Below, piece after piece: positions 21,510-32,689 of a DNA stretch of 64,000 nucleotides (the first letter of the stretch is position 1; every line of letters begins with the position of its first letter). Position numbers and translations under genes: made by a program. Origin of the DNA: Branchipolynoe longqiensis (lineage: Eukaryota; Annelida; Polychaeta; Phyllodocida; Polynoidae); NCBI GenBank assembly GCA_030323885.1, contig CM059193.1, forward strand, positions 96,278,852-96,342,851. Direction: 5' to 3'. A model generated the notes under the pieces. That model had not been told where the DNA came from, did no database searches, and was given only the letters and a program-made list of their open reading frames with translations.

Positions 21510-23335
21510 GGAACTGATGCCGGGTGGCGGGTGGCGGGTGGCGGGCGGCGGGTGGCGGGCGACGGGTGGCAGGCGGCGGGTGGCGGGCGACGGGTGGCGG
21601 GCGGCAGGTGGCGGGTGGTGGGTGGCGGGTGGCAGGTGGCGGGTGGCGGGTGGCGGGCAGCAGGTGGCGGGTGGCGGGCAGCAGATGGCGGGTGGCTGGT
21701 GGTGGATGGCGGGTGGCGGGTGGTGGGCGGCGGGTGGCGGGCGGCGGGTGTCAGGCGGCGGGTGGCAGGTGGCGGGTGGCAGGTGGCGGGTGGTGGGTGG
21801 TGGGTGGTGGGTGGTGGGTGGCGGGTGGCGGGTGGTGAGTGGCAGGCAGCAGGTGGCGGGCGGCCCTCCTGTTTGTAATCATTAAAACTTAGCTCCGTGC
21901 TCCTCAGGGCCGCCCAGTGACATCAGAGCCCGGCTCTACTGACGAATGTGTGCCACTTCACTGAGCTGCCACCAGGTGTCAGTGTTGGCGTGGGTATGTA
22001 GAGGACTGCCTCCCCGAGGCCTGCTACTGAGCAGTAGCACTTAGTTCAACAAGCATGCAGCGGGTGGCGGGCAGCGGGCAGTGGGTGGCAGGCGGTGGGC
22101 AGAGGGTGGCAGGTGGCAGGCTGCGGGTGGTGGGCAGTGGGTGGGTGGGTGGTGCGTGGCATGCGGCGGGTGGCAGGTGGCAGGTGGTAGGCAGTGGGTG
22201 GCGGGTGGCGGGTGGCAGGTGGTGGGTGGCGGGTGGCGAATGGCGGGTGCCGGGTGGTGGGAAATGAGCGGCGGGCAGCGGGTGGCGGCGGGCCCTCCTG
22301 TTTGTAGTCATTAAAACTTAGCTCCCTGCTCCTCAGGGCCGCCCAGTGACGTCAGACCACGGCTCTACTGACGCATGTGTGCCACTTCACTGAGCTGCCA
22401 CCAGGTGTCAGTGTTGCCACAGGTAAGTAGAGGACTGACTCCCCGAGGCCTGCTACTGAGCAGTAGCACTTAGTTCAACAAGCAGGCGGCGGGTGGTGGC
22501 GGCGGGGGGCGGGTGGCGGGTGGCGAGCGGAGGGTGGCAGGTGGCAGGTAGCTGGTGGTGGGTGGCGGGTGGCGGGTGGCGGGTGGCGGGTGGTGGGTGG
22601 CAGGGGGCTGGGAGCGGGTGGTGGGTGGTGGGTTGCGGGCGGCGCGTGGCAGGTGGTGGGCAGTGGGTGGTGGGTGGCGGGTGGTGGGTGGTGGGTGGCG
22701 GGTGGTGGGTGGTGAGTGGCAGGCAGCAGGTGGGGGGCGGCCCTCCTGTTTGTAATCATTAAAACTTAGCTCCCTGCTCCTCAGGGCCACCCAGTGACGT
22801 CAGAGCGTGGCTCTACTGACGCATGTGCGCCACTTCACTGAGCTGCCACCAGGTGTCAGTGTTGGTGCGGGTAAGTAGAGGACTGCCTCCCCGAGGCCTG
22901 CTACTGAGCAGTAGCACTTAGTTCAACAAGCAGGCGGCGGGTGGCAGCCGGCGGGCGGCAGGCGGCGGGCGGCAGGCGGCGGGCGGCAGGTGGGTGGCGG
23001 GTGGAGGGTGGCAGGTGACGGGCAGCAGGTGGTGGCCAATGGCTGGCAGGTGGCAGGTGGCAGGTGGTGGGCAGTGGGTGGTGGGTAGCGGATAGCGGGT
23101 GGTGGGTGCTGAGTGGCGAGTGGAGGGCGACGGGGGGACCTCCTGTTTGTACTCATTAAAACTTAGCTCCCTGCTCCTCAGGGCTGCCCAGTGACTTCAG
23201 AGCACGGCTCTACTAACGGGTGTGCCCCACTTCACTGAGCTGCCGCCAGGTCTCAGTGTTGCCACGGGTAAGTAGAGGACTGACTCCCCGAGGCCTGCTA
23301 CTGAGCAGTAGCACTTAGTTCAACAAGCAGACGAC
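21510..23335. repeat. Higher-order repeat: G-rich heptamers plus a 190-bp core, four units
   Basis: Each unit has a variable tract of GGCGGGT/GGTGGGT/GGCAGGT heptamers followed by a conserved core of about 190 bp. Cores start near 21864, 22293, 22741 and 23138 and end with TTCAACAAGCA. Periods are about 429, 448 and 397 bp; nearly all length change is in the heptamer tract. Long Gly/Trp/Val frames are artefacts of the heptamer. The tracts meet a simple quadruplex-forming pattern on the plus strand. Confidence 0.95.
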
Positions 23336-23439
23336 ATTTGTCTCAAACTACGCGGGACATACAACCGGCCACCCCCGTCCTGCAGCTCAATGGACTCATC
23401 CTCTAATGAGAACACTCGCATCATAGTGTCGTTGCTTCC

Positions 23440-23510
23440 TGGATGGCATAGTCCAGTGGTTAGCGTCTGCCCTATTCTGATATTGAACTATTTTTATTTG
23501 TGGTGGGAAG
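23440..23510 (+). repeat. tRNA-like 5' fragment
   Basis: TGGCATAGTCCAGTGGTTAGCGTCTGCCC resembles a tRNA-derived SINE head with an A-box (TAGTCCAGTGG-type), but no B-box follows. It appears as a truncated head directly before the CA-rich satellite. Confidence 0.35.
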
Positions 23511-23574
23511 AACAAAGCATACAATGAAAAGGTCAACAATAACTGGTGCTGGTGTTTGTAATTATACCACCCCA

Positions 23575-24240
23575 CTCCACACGCACAACCACGCGCACAA
23601 CCACGCGCACAACCACACGCACAACCACCCACACATCCACATGTACAACCACACTCACAACCACACACAACCACACATACATCCACCCGCGCAACCACCC
23701 GCACAACCACACACCCACCCACACATACATCAACATGCACAGCCACACATGCAACCATACATACAACCACCCACCCCCAGAGGCACAACCACGCGCACAA
23801 CCACACGCACAACCACACATACAACCACACAAACCCACACATACACCCACACATACATTCACCCGCAAAACTACACATACAACCACGCATACACCCACAC
23901 GTACAACCGCACGCACAACCACACACACAATCACACATACAACCACTCACACCCACACACAAAACCACACACACACCCACACACATACCCACACGCACAC
24001 CCACATGCTCAACTACATGCACACCCACACATACAACCACACATACAACCACACATACACCCAGACATACAATCACCCTCACAATCACACACCCAACCAC
24101 ACATACAACTACCCACCCACACAAAACCACATGCACAACTACACGCACACCCACACGCACACCCACACGCACACCCACACGCACACCCACATCCACACCA
24201 ACATCCACCCACCCACACAAACACACATACCTATAGATGC
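23575..24240. repeat. CA-rich satellite (ACAACCACACGC)n
   Basis: Roughly 670 bp of six- and twelve-base words such as CACAACCACACG and CACACCCACACG. His/Thr/Asn frames on plus and Cys/Val frames on minus are products of the repeat. It lies downstream of the last recognised receptor exon in the direction of that gene's transcription. Confidence 0.95.
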
Positions 24241-24290
24241 CTTGCCACCCACCCTCGCACACCACACCCACACCCCAGACGCTCCCCTGA

Positions 24291-24500
24291 CCGGACGTGG
24301 TCGCCGAATCGGTAGAGCGCCGGCTTCTCGTGTGGAAGGTAGGGAGTTCAATTCTCGGTCGAGTCGGACCGATGACTTACAAAATTAGTAGTTTTTGCGA
24401 CCTAGTCTGGCACTCAGCACTGAGTTTGCACTGTCACAAGTCGGCGCCCATCATGATATGACCGTAGGTGTTGCCAGGACGTAAAACTCCAACAACTAAC
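24291..24500 (+). mobile_element. SINE (family S), internally deleted
   Basis: The head contains GTCGCCGAATCGGTAGAGCG (A-box region) and GAGTTCAATTCTCGGTCGAG (degenerate B-box). The tail matches the 39-kb copy (TTTGCACTGTCACAAGTCGG, then GTTGCCAGGACGTAAAACTC). The central body seen in the 39- and 53-kb members is missing, giving about 210 bp. Confidence 0.85.
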
Positions 24501-24626
24501 CCACTCTCCTCCTACACACAGTCTCCGATCCCAAGACGTGTCCTCAGCCTCTCAGATCATCCACACGCACGCACGCACGTGCACCCCCTTCCCTCGCGCC
24601 CCTCCCCCCCCCCCCTGTCGCCTCAC

Positions 24627-24725
24627 CTCGTCGCATGGGCACCTTGGAGATGGCGTCCTGCCAGTAGTGTATCGTCTGCGCCGTCGTCACCGTGCGGTGC
24701 TTGTTGTAGTCGTCGAACGCCATCT
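24627..24725 (-). CDS. GDNF receptor/GAS1-like gene, exon C
   Basis: A 99-bp minus-strand exon between an acceptor (TCACTTTCAG) and a donor (CGACGAG/GTGAGG). It begins in phase 1, as required by the end of exon B, giving Glu and then MAFDDYNKHRTVTTAQ and TIHYWQDAISKVPMRR. It ends after one base of the next codon. There is no stop and no cysteine, so it lies after the second cysteine domain. It may form the linker toward a third domain or the C-terminal anchor region. The exon is supported by the phase match and clean splice sites; the peptide alone is not diagnostic. No further exon was found between here and position 1, where repeats dominate. Confidence 0.7.
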
Positions 24726-24779
24726 CTGAAAGTGAGCAGGGCAAGCATTAACGTGGGACGGGGGCGGCCTGCTACAAAT

Positions 24780-24830
24780 AGAATATGCACCACTACAAAT
24801 ATATATATATATATATATATATCTAAGCTC
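24780..24830. repeat. (TA)n microsatellite
   Basis: A run of about 11 TA units (24800-24821) inside AT-rich sequence, in the intron between exons B and C, followed by CATACATG words. Confidence 0.9.
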
Positions 24831-24959
24831 GCTACATACATGCATACATGCATACATACATGGTGAAGCAATACACACTGCTACATATACACACAGGGCA
24901 ACAATGCACATGGCTTCACACAGGAAGTGGTTATTTTAGTGCATGAATACTTCTGTAAA

Positions 24960-27900
24960 TAGAAGCCAGCCCCAGCTACAGGCGGGGTGCAGTGGGGTTG
25001 GAATGTACAACCCAACTCACATGAAGAGGAGGGAAGCTACATACATGGTGTAGTGGGGTGAGGATCTACAACATGACTCTACATACAGGGGACGGTAGCT
25101 ACATATGGGGTGTAGTGGGGTGAGGATCTACAACATGACTCTACATACAGGGGACGGTAGCTACACATGGGGTGTAGTGGGGTGAGGATCTACAACATGA
25201 CTCTACATACAGGGGACGGTAGCTACATACAGGGTGTAGCGGGGTGAGGATATACAACATGACTCTACATACAGGGGACGGTAGCTACATACAGGCGTAG
25301 TAGTGGGGTGAGTATCTACAACATGACTCTACATACAGGGGACGGTAGCTACATACAGGGTGTAGTGGGGTGAGGATCTACAACATGACTCTACATACAG
25401 GGGACGGTAGCTACAGGGTGATGGGGTGCAGTACAGGGTGTAGTGGGTGAGGATCTACAACATGACTCTACATACAGGGTGTAGTGGGTAGGATCTACCA
25501 TGACTCATACAGGGTGTAGTGGGGTGAGGATCTACAACATGACTCTACATACAGGGGACGGTAGCTACATACAGGGTGTAGTGGGGTGAGGATCTACAAC
25601 ATGACTCTACATACAGGTGTAGTGGGTGAGGATCTACACATGACTCTACATACAGGGACGGTAGCTACATACAGGGTATAGTGGGGTGAGGATCTACAAC
25701 ATGACTCTACATACAGGGGACGGTAGCTACATACAGGGTGTAGTGGGGTGAGGATCTACAACATGACTCTACATACAGGGGATGGTAGCTACATACAGGG
25801 TGTAGTGGGGTGAGGATCTACAACATGACTCTACATACAGGGGACGGTAGCTACACATGGGGTGTAGTGCGGGTGAGGAGATCTACAACATGACTCTACA
25901 TACAGGGGATGGTAGCTACATACAGGGTGTAGTGGGGTGAGGATCTACAACATGACTCTACATACAGGGTGTAGTGGGGTGAGGATCTACAACATGACTC
26001 TACATACAGGGGACGGTAGCTACATACAGGGTATAGTGGGGTGAGGATCTACAACATGACTCTACATACAGGGGACGGTAGCTACACATGGGGTGTAGTG
26101 GGGTGAGGATCTACAACATGACTCTACATACAGGGTGTAGTGGGGTGAGGATCTACAACATGACTCTACATACAGGGTGTAGTGGGGTGAGGATCTACAA
26201 CATGACTCTACATACAGGGTGTAGTGGGGTGAGGATCTACAACATGTCTCTCCACACAGAGGGTGGTAGCTACATACAGGGTGTAGTGGGGTGAGGATCT
26301 ACAACATGACTCTACATACAGAGGACAGTAGCTACACATGGGGTGTAGTGGGGTGAGGATCTACAACATGACTCTACATACAGGGGACGGTAGCTACATA
26401 CAGGGTGTAGTGGGGTGAGGATCTACAACATGACTCTACATACAGGGGACGGTAGCTACATACAGGGTGTAGTGGGGTGAGGATCTACAACATGACTCTA
26501 CATACAGGGGACGGTAGCTACATACGGGGTGTAGTGGGGTGAGGATCTACAACATGACTCACATACGGGGACGGTAGCTACATAGGGTGTAGTGGGGTGA
26601 GGATCTACAACATGACTCTACATACAGAGGGACGGTAGCTACATACAGGGTGTAGTGGGGTGAGGATCTACAACATGACTCTACATACAGAGGACAGTAG
26701 CTACACATGGGGTGTAGTGGGGTGAGGATCTACAACATGACTCTACATACAGGATACGGTAGCTACATACAGGGTGTAGCGGGGTGAGGATCTACAACAT
26801 GTCTCTCCATACAGAGGCCGGTAGCTACATACAGGGTGTAGGGGGGTGAGGATCTACAACATGACTCTACATACAGGGGACGGTAGCTACATATGGGGTG
26901 TAGTGGGGTGAGGATCTACAACATGACTCTACATACAGAGGACGGTAGCTACATACAGGGTGTAGTGGGGTGAGGATCTACAACATGTCTCTACATACAG
27001 AGGGTGGTAGCTACATACAGGGTGTAGTGGGGTGAGGATCTACAACATGTCTCTCCATACAGAGGGTGGTAGCTACATACAGGGTGTAGCAGGGTGAGGA
27101 TCTACAACATGACTCTACATACAGGGGACGGTAGCTACATACAGGGTGTAGTGGGGTGAGGATCTACAACATGTCTCTCCATACAGAGGGTGGTAGCTAC
27201 ATACATGGTGTAGTGGGGTGAGGATCTACAACATGACTGTACATACAGGGGACGGTAGCTACATATGGGGTGTAGTGGGGTGAGGATCTACAACATGTCA
27301 CTCCATACAGAGGATGGTAGCTACATACAGGGTGTAGTGGGGTGAGGATCTACAACATGACTCTACATACAGAGGACGATAGCTACATACAGGGTGTAGT
27401 GGGGTGAGGATCTACAACATGTCTCTACATACAGAGGACCGTAGCTACATACAGGGCATAGTGGGGTGAGGATCTACAACATGTCTCTACATACAGAGGG
27501 CGGTAGCTACATATGGGGTGTAGTGGGGTGAGGATCTACAGCACGACTCTAGATACAGAGGATGGTAGCTACATACAGGGTGTAGTGGGGTGAGGATCTA
27601 CAACATGTCTCTCCATACAGAGGGTTGTAGCTACATACAGGGTGTAGTGGGGTGAGGATCTACAACATGACTCTATATACATGGGACGGTAGCTACACAT
27701 GGGGTGTAGTGGGGTGAGGATCTACAACATGACTCTACATACAGGGTGTAGTGGAGTGAGGATCTACAACATGTCTCTACATACAGAGGACAGTAGCTAC
27801 ATACAGGGTGTAGTGGGGTGAGGATCTACAACATGACTCTACATACAGGGTGTAGCGGGGTGAGGATCTACAACATGACTCTACATACAGAGGATGGTAG

Positions 27901-28680
27901 CTACATACAGGGTGTAGTGGAGTGAGGATCTACAACATGTCTCTACATGCAGAGGACAGTAGCTACAGATGGGGGAGTGTAGTGGGGTGAGGATCTACAA
28001 CATGTCTCTACATACAGAGGATGGTAGCTACATATGGGGTGTAGTGGGGTGAGGATCTACAACATGTCTCTACATACAGGGGATGGTAGCTACATATGGG
28101 GTGTAGTGGGGTGAGGATCTACAACATGTCTCTACATACAGAGGATGGTAGCTACATACAGGGTGTAGTGGAGTGAGGATCTACAACATGACTCTACATA
28201 CAGGGTGTAGTGGGGTGAGGATCTACAACCTGACTCTACATACAGAGGGCGGTAGCTACATATGGGGTGTAGTGGGGTGAGGATATACAACATGACTCTA
28301 CATACAGAGGGCGGTAGCTACATATGGGGTGTAGTGGGGTGAGGATCTACAACATGACTCTACATACAGAGGGCGGTAGCTACATACAGGGTGTAGTGGG
28401 GTGAGGATCTACAACATGACTCTACATACAGAGGATGGTAGCTACATACAGGGTGTAGTGGAGTGAGGATCTACAACATGACTCTACATACAGAGGGCGG
28501 TAGCTACAGATGGGGGAGTGTAGTGGGGTGAGGATCTACAACATGACTCTACATACACAGGATGGTAGCTACATATGGGGTGTAGTGGGGTGAGGATCTA
28601 CAGCATGACTCTACATACTGAGGGTGGTAGCTACAGACGGGGGTGTGTAGTGGGGTGAGGATCTACATACAGAGGGCGGC
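24960..28680. repeat. 62-bp intronic minisatellite, about 60 copies
   Basis: The unit runs GGGGTGAGGATCTACAACAT, then GACTCTACATACAGGGGACG, then GTAGCTACATACAGGGTGTA. A shorter form of about 37 bp lacks the GGGACGGTAGCTACATACAG half, and short and long forms are interspersed (for example 26100-26230). The array occupies most of the intron between exons B and C of the receptor gene. Copies at 25410-25660 and around 26560 are unusually damaged by single-base indels. Confidence 0.95.
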
Positions 28681-28875
28681 AAACTGCAGCAGATCTCACC
28701 AGCTGTGAGCAGGCAAATGTATCTTGCATTACACTCTGCGCAGCGCGTAGTTACAAGATTGTGCATGCGTATCTAACCAGCACCCACGATTCCCGGTCAC
28801 TCCCGCACTACCGGATGTTCCCCAACCCTCGCGCATGCCCGGTCGCCCCTGCCCGCCTCCACTTCCACTACGCAC

Positions 28876-29084
28876 CTTTGCAGAGGTTTGTTTGATGCAG
28901 GCGCCGCCTGGCGTCGTCACACTGCTTCCGGGCGCCCTCTGTCGACAGGCCGCACGTACAGTTGGTGGTGAGGATGGTTCCCATGATGCCCGCCAGGGAG
29001 CTGCGACACTGCGCCGCACCCTGCGTGCAGCCAGCCTTGACCTTGTCTTCCGAGCAGTGCATCTGGAGCGCCACCCAGCGAGGC
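28876..29084 (-). CDS. GDNF receptor/GAS1-like gene, exon B
   Basis: A 209-bp minus-strand exon. The acceptor GCTTCCCGCAG precedes 29084 and the donor AAAG/GTGCGT follows 28876. It starts in phase 2, completing the Arg codon left open by exon A, and ends in phase 1. It encodes about 69 residues with seven cysteines (LQMHC, KAGC, AAQC, TTNCTCG, RKQC, QTNLCK). Together with the three cysteines at the end of exon A, these make a second domain of exactly ten cysteines. SSLAGIMGTILTTNCTCG is the stretch most like GFR-alpha domains, where an aliphatic helix precedes a paired Cys-x-Cys. The frame continues past both splice sites only briefly before stops. Confidence 0.85.
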
Positions 29085-29741
29085 CTGCGGGAAGCACCCA
29101 TACATCATGACGTCACCCTGTTCCTCTTGATCCTGCACATTCCGGTACATGTTATCTGGTACCGACACGGACTCACATCTAAGTTGCATAGTTCGATGGT
29201 TTTAACTTTCTGTAATTTTTCTGAGATAAATATATTAAATTGATTGTTATAATCTATCTTATTTTAATTTTAAGTAACTTATTTTAAATGATTAGCCCTT
29301 GATATATTTGTAGTGGAAAAATGGCAAATTAGTTTTGGCATCTACGACAAAACTCTGACACCATAGGCTTCAGCAGTAAGAGGCTCTATTAAATTGACTC
29401 AGTATCCCCTTCTATGTTTCAGTATCTAAGTTAGATATGTAGGATAACATCTAAATAATTGCTTTGGTTTTGAAAATCTAGTGCTCCATCTGACTAGGCA
29501 GCCTCTATATATCTCTCAGCATGTTGAGTGCCGTGCACATACTGACCTGTCTCATATCGGGTAATATAGCACAACCCACCTACTTCTCTACTTTGTGTAG
29601 GACACATCTAAATTTGATTTGATTAAATTTACTGAATTGGGGTTGTATGTCTTACTAACACGATAAATAATAGCAGGATGGTTATCTATGTGCACCTTAC
29701 AAACACAGTTTTATAATAATTATATGGCTGCCTCATTTCCA

Positions 29742-29820
29742 TTAATTTGACTCAGTCGAGAATTGAACCCACGGCCTGCAGTATAGGAAACGGACGGTGC
29801 GGCGACTGTGCCACCCTGTG
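29742..29820 (-). repeat. tRNA-like SINE-head remnant
   Basis: Minus strand: CACAGGGTGGCACAGTCGCC at the start and GTGGGTTCAATTCTCGACTG near 29760-29775, a B-box with one change (GGTTCAATTC). It abuts the left end of the TIR element at 29821 without a gap, suggesting that the TIR element inserted at or next to it. Confidence 0.55.
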
Positions 29821-30128
29821 CCGGTGTCACAGTTTAAAAGGATATCCAGTTTAAAATGGCGATTTTCAGAACGCGCATGCGCATGCATCTTTGCCTGATT
29901 GAGATTGTACCTATGTTTAATAACTTGTTAATTGCTTGTTAACTTGTTAGTGCATAGGATAATATATACAATCACGCATAAACTATTCACTACAATGATT
30001 CCTGAAGGAATCCTTGTTTGAGCTCCTCCACAAACAGAAATATTTCAGCCTTGCAATTCGACTTTAACACATGCGCATTGTGAAAACCACTGTTTTAAAC
30101 TGGGTATCCTTTCAAACTGCGACACCGG
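29821..30128. mobile_element. MITE with about 59-bp terminal inverted repeats
   Basis: The left 59 bp (starting CCGGTGTCACAGTTTAAAAG) and the inverted right 59 bp (starting CCGGTGTCGCAGTTTGAAAG) agree at about 85% of positions and both end in GCGCATG. The element is 308 bp and non-coding. No convincing target duplication is visible, so the superfamily is open. It lies inside the intron between exons A and B. Confidence 0.85.
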
Positions 30129-31089
30129 ACATGGGGCGGGCTGGTTGCGACTCCTTCACTCATTCTCCATAAATAACAGAGGAGTGCCTGAGGACATGAG
30201 AGTTTGTCGGCGTGAATGCGCCTGGTAATGCTTCATTCCCAAGAATAATCAAGTTATGAGTAAATAAATTCGGCTTCCCTGGTATAGACCATTAACGTCA
30301 GGTTAAATAAAGGCCTATTTCACATATATAAACTGTGCTAATTACAGTCCGATCACGTATGCGTCACAACACACAACCACAAAAAGCGCCCCAGCTGACA
30401 GCGGCCCGTAGTGCCTGGCGTCTCCACCAGGGGGGGCTCTAATGAGGGGGCGGGTAATTGGCGAGTGCGTTTGGTCGGCTTTCTATAAGTTCTAATCGGC
30501 GCCGAGTCGTGTGACTTATTCATATAAACTCCTGTCTGTAAGTGCTTGAAACAATAGTAATTGTCTGCTGAATAATGGAGGCGGGAGGATACGCCTCCCC
30601 TCACCGCGCGCCCATCAATCATTAACTAATGACACCGCGCGCACCATTACCTGCTCGCCACGGCCCCGGTTAGTACCGCTGTCTACCACCAGAGTGCCGC
30701 TAATTAGTACCCGGCTCGCCGCCTCGTCTACAGCGCCACGGTGCCGGCACGCGTTAACGGACGGAGGCAGGTGGTCACGTGAGCCAGACTGGTGGGTGCA
30801 CTTCTGTGCAGGTGCACCCAGGTGCAGGTGCTCCACGATTTGGGTGTTGCACCCAGACGGTGTGACCGGTTGTGAACAACACTGGCTCACCAGTAGTGGG
30901 ATCAATCCCCGACCTAGTCAAACCAAATAACTAAAATTCCAAACATGATAGATTACTTGTATCTGCCGCCTGGCATTACTAGAATAGGACAAGGGCTGGA
31001 ACTAGTGTTAGGCCCTGTCAAGAATATGCCACGCCCCCCCCCCCCCGGCCCGCTCCAGACCCGCCCTGGATCTCCCCTGTCCCTCCCCT

Positions 31090-31400
31090 GCCTGACCTGC
31101 AGCCCGGCCTGCCGCCCGCTTTCCCCCGAGCTTCCCCCGGCCTTTCCCCCGGCCTTCCCCCCGGCCTTCCCCCGGCCTTCCCGTTGCCTTCCCCCGGCCT
31201 TCCCCCCGGCCTTCCCCCGGCCTTCCCCCTGCCTTCCCTCGGCCTTCCCCCGGCCTCCCCCCGGCCTTCCCCCTGCCTTCCCTCGGCCTTCCCCCGGCCT
31301 CCCCCCGGCCTTCCCCCTGCCTTCCCGCGGCCTTCCCCCGGCCTCTCCCCGGCCTTCCCTCTGCCTTCCCTCGGCCTTCCCCCGCCCCGTCCCCCCGGGC
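31090..31400. repeat. CCTTCCCCCGG-type pyrimidine repeat
   Basis: About 300 bp of CCTTCCCCCGG words, with a longer sub-repeat of about 60 bp (CTGCCTTCCCTCGGCC recurring). It is immediately intronic to the exon A donor. On the gene's strand it is G/A-rich and could form triplex or quadruplex structures. Confidence 0.9.
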
Positions 31401-31414
31401 CCTCCCCGCCTCAC

Positions 31415-31736
31415 CTGCAGCCCGGGTCGCCGTTGCAGCGCCGGGTGATGTCGAGGCAGGACGGCGGCGGCGCCTCGACCACGGAGCAGGGCGGAAACAG
31501 GCCGTGCCGGATCGCGTCGCACCGGAAGTCGCCCGGCGCGCACCGACAGAAGAGCAGTGCGTGCGTGAGGGTGGGCCGCACGAGCAGGTAGAAGGCGCGG
31601 ATCGTGGACAGGCAGAACTTCCGGTTGCACTGGTTCGTGTGGCGGTTCATCGGACACGTGTTCATGAACTCGGACATGCGCAGACGACAATTCGTGTCTG
31701 CGTTACATCGGGAGAAGGCGCGGACGCACGTGCTTT
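31415..31736 (-). CDS. GDNF receptor/GAS1-like gene, exon A (main domain)
   Basis: A 322-bp minus-strand exon. The acceptor TTTTTCTCCCCACAG ends at 31737 and the donor GGCTGCAG/GTGAGG follows 31415. It enters in phase 1 and leaves in phase 2, matching exon B. It encodes about 107 residues with 13 cysteines. The first ten (STCVRAFSRC to LFPPC) form one complete GDNF-receptor/GAS1-type domain; the last three (PSCLDITRRCNGDPGC) start the next. Both domains open with the same Cys-x6-Cys-x5-Cys spacing. CNRKFC and LTHALLFCRCAPGD are characteristic of the family. Such receptors are secreted or membrane-anchored proteins that bind GDNF-like ligands and work with RET or, for GAS1, with Hedgehog. Which subfamily this belongs to cannot be told here. 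Signal peptide and first exon were not found upstream, where a 9-bp satellite begins within 30 bp. Confidence 0.88.
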
Positions 31737-31759
31737 CTGTGGGGAGAAAAAGGCGGGAA

Positions 31760-32467
31760 AGTGAGCGCAGGGGACGGCGGGAAGGGTGGGAAGGGCACGA
31801 AGGGCAGGAAGGGCGGGAAGGGCGGGAAGGGTGGGAAGGGCAGGAAGGGCAGGAAGGGCAGGAAGGGCGGGAAGGGCGGGAAGGGCAGGAAGGGCAGGAA
31901 GGGCAGGAAGGGCGGGAAGGTCGGGAAGGGCAGAAAGGCAGGAAGCGCGGGAAGGGCGGGAAGGGTGGGAAGGGCAGGAAGGGCAGGAAGGGCAGGAAGG
32001 GCAGGAAGGGCAGGAAGGGCATGAAGGGCAGGAAGGGCAGGAAGGGCAGGAAGGGCAGGAAGGGCAGGAAGGGCAGGAAGGGCAGGAAGGGCAGGAAGGG
32101 CAGGAAGGGCAGGAAGGGCAGGAAGGGCAGGAAGGGCAGGGAGGGCAGGAAGGGCAGGAAGGGCAGGAAGGGCAGGAAGGGCAGGAAGGGCAGGAAGGGC
32201 AGGAAGGGCAGGAAGGGCGGGAAGGGCAGGAAGGGCGGGAAGGGCAGGAAGGGCGGGAAGGGCGGGAAGGGCGGGAAGGGCAGGAAGGGCAAGAAGGGTG
32301 GGAAGGGCAGGAAGGGCAGGAAGGGCGGGAAGGGCGGGAAGGGCAGGAAGGGCAGGAAGGGCAGGAAGGGCAGAAAAGGGCAGGAAGGGCGGGAAGGCCG
32401 GGAAGGGCGGGAAGGGCAGGAAGGGCGGGAAGGGCGGGAAGGGCGGGAAGGGCGGGAAGGGCGGGAA
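31760..32467. repeat. 9-bp minisatellite (GGGCAGGAA)n
   Basis: About 78 copies of GGGCAGGAA with GGGCGGGAA variants, nearly pure purine on the plus strand and pure pyrimidine on the transcribed strand of the receptor gene. Because 9 is a multiple of three, all frames stay open, producing frames of 250-370 codons made of Lys-Gly-Arg or Pro-Phe-Leu strings. The minus-strand frame runs into exon A, which could mislead gene predictors into fusing a Pro/Ser/Phe-rich tract to the receptor domain. Confidence 0.97.
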
Positions 32468-32689
32468 TAACCATTTTCATCTATGAAATATGGGTAAACT
32501 TGAGAGAAAAAAAAGTGACACATTTGGTAAACTATTTTTCTTAGATAGCTTTCTCTTTACGTGTATTTATTGTATACAGATATTCATTCCTTAAAATATT
32601 CATGATTTGAGAAAATGACGCAGTAACTTCTTGGTGGGTGTGCACCATCATTCTCACTAACTCATCACAAACGCACACCACGGATCTCC

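Larger units (their letters stand above)
29085..31414 (-). other. Intron between exons A and B of the receptor gene
   Basis: Holds AT-rich sequence (29190-29740), a tRNA-like remnant, a 308-bp TIR element, a CpG-rich block at about 30350-30930 and a pyrimidine-rich repeat near the donor. The CpG-rich block has open frames but no recognised exon. Confidence 0.65.

Noticed and set aside
21433..21885. Gly/Trp/Val-rich ORF of 150 codons
   Set aside because: It starts in SINE sequence and continues in the G-rich heptamer repeat.
31411..32523. A 370-codon minus frame joining a Pro/Ser/Phe repeat to the receptor domain
   Set aside because: The N-terminal 260 codons are the 9-bp satellite; a clear splice acceptor at 31737 separates it from the real exon.
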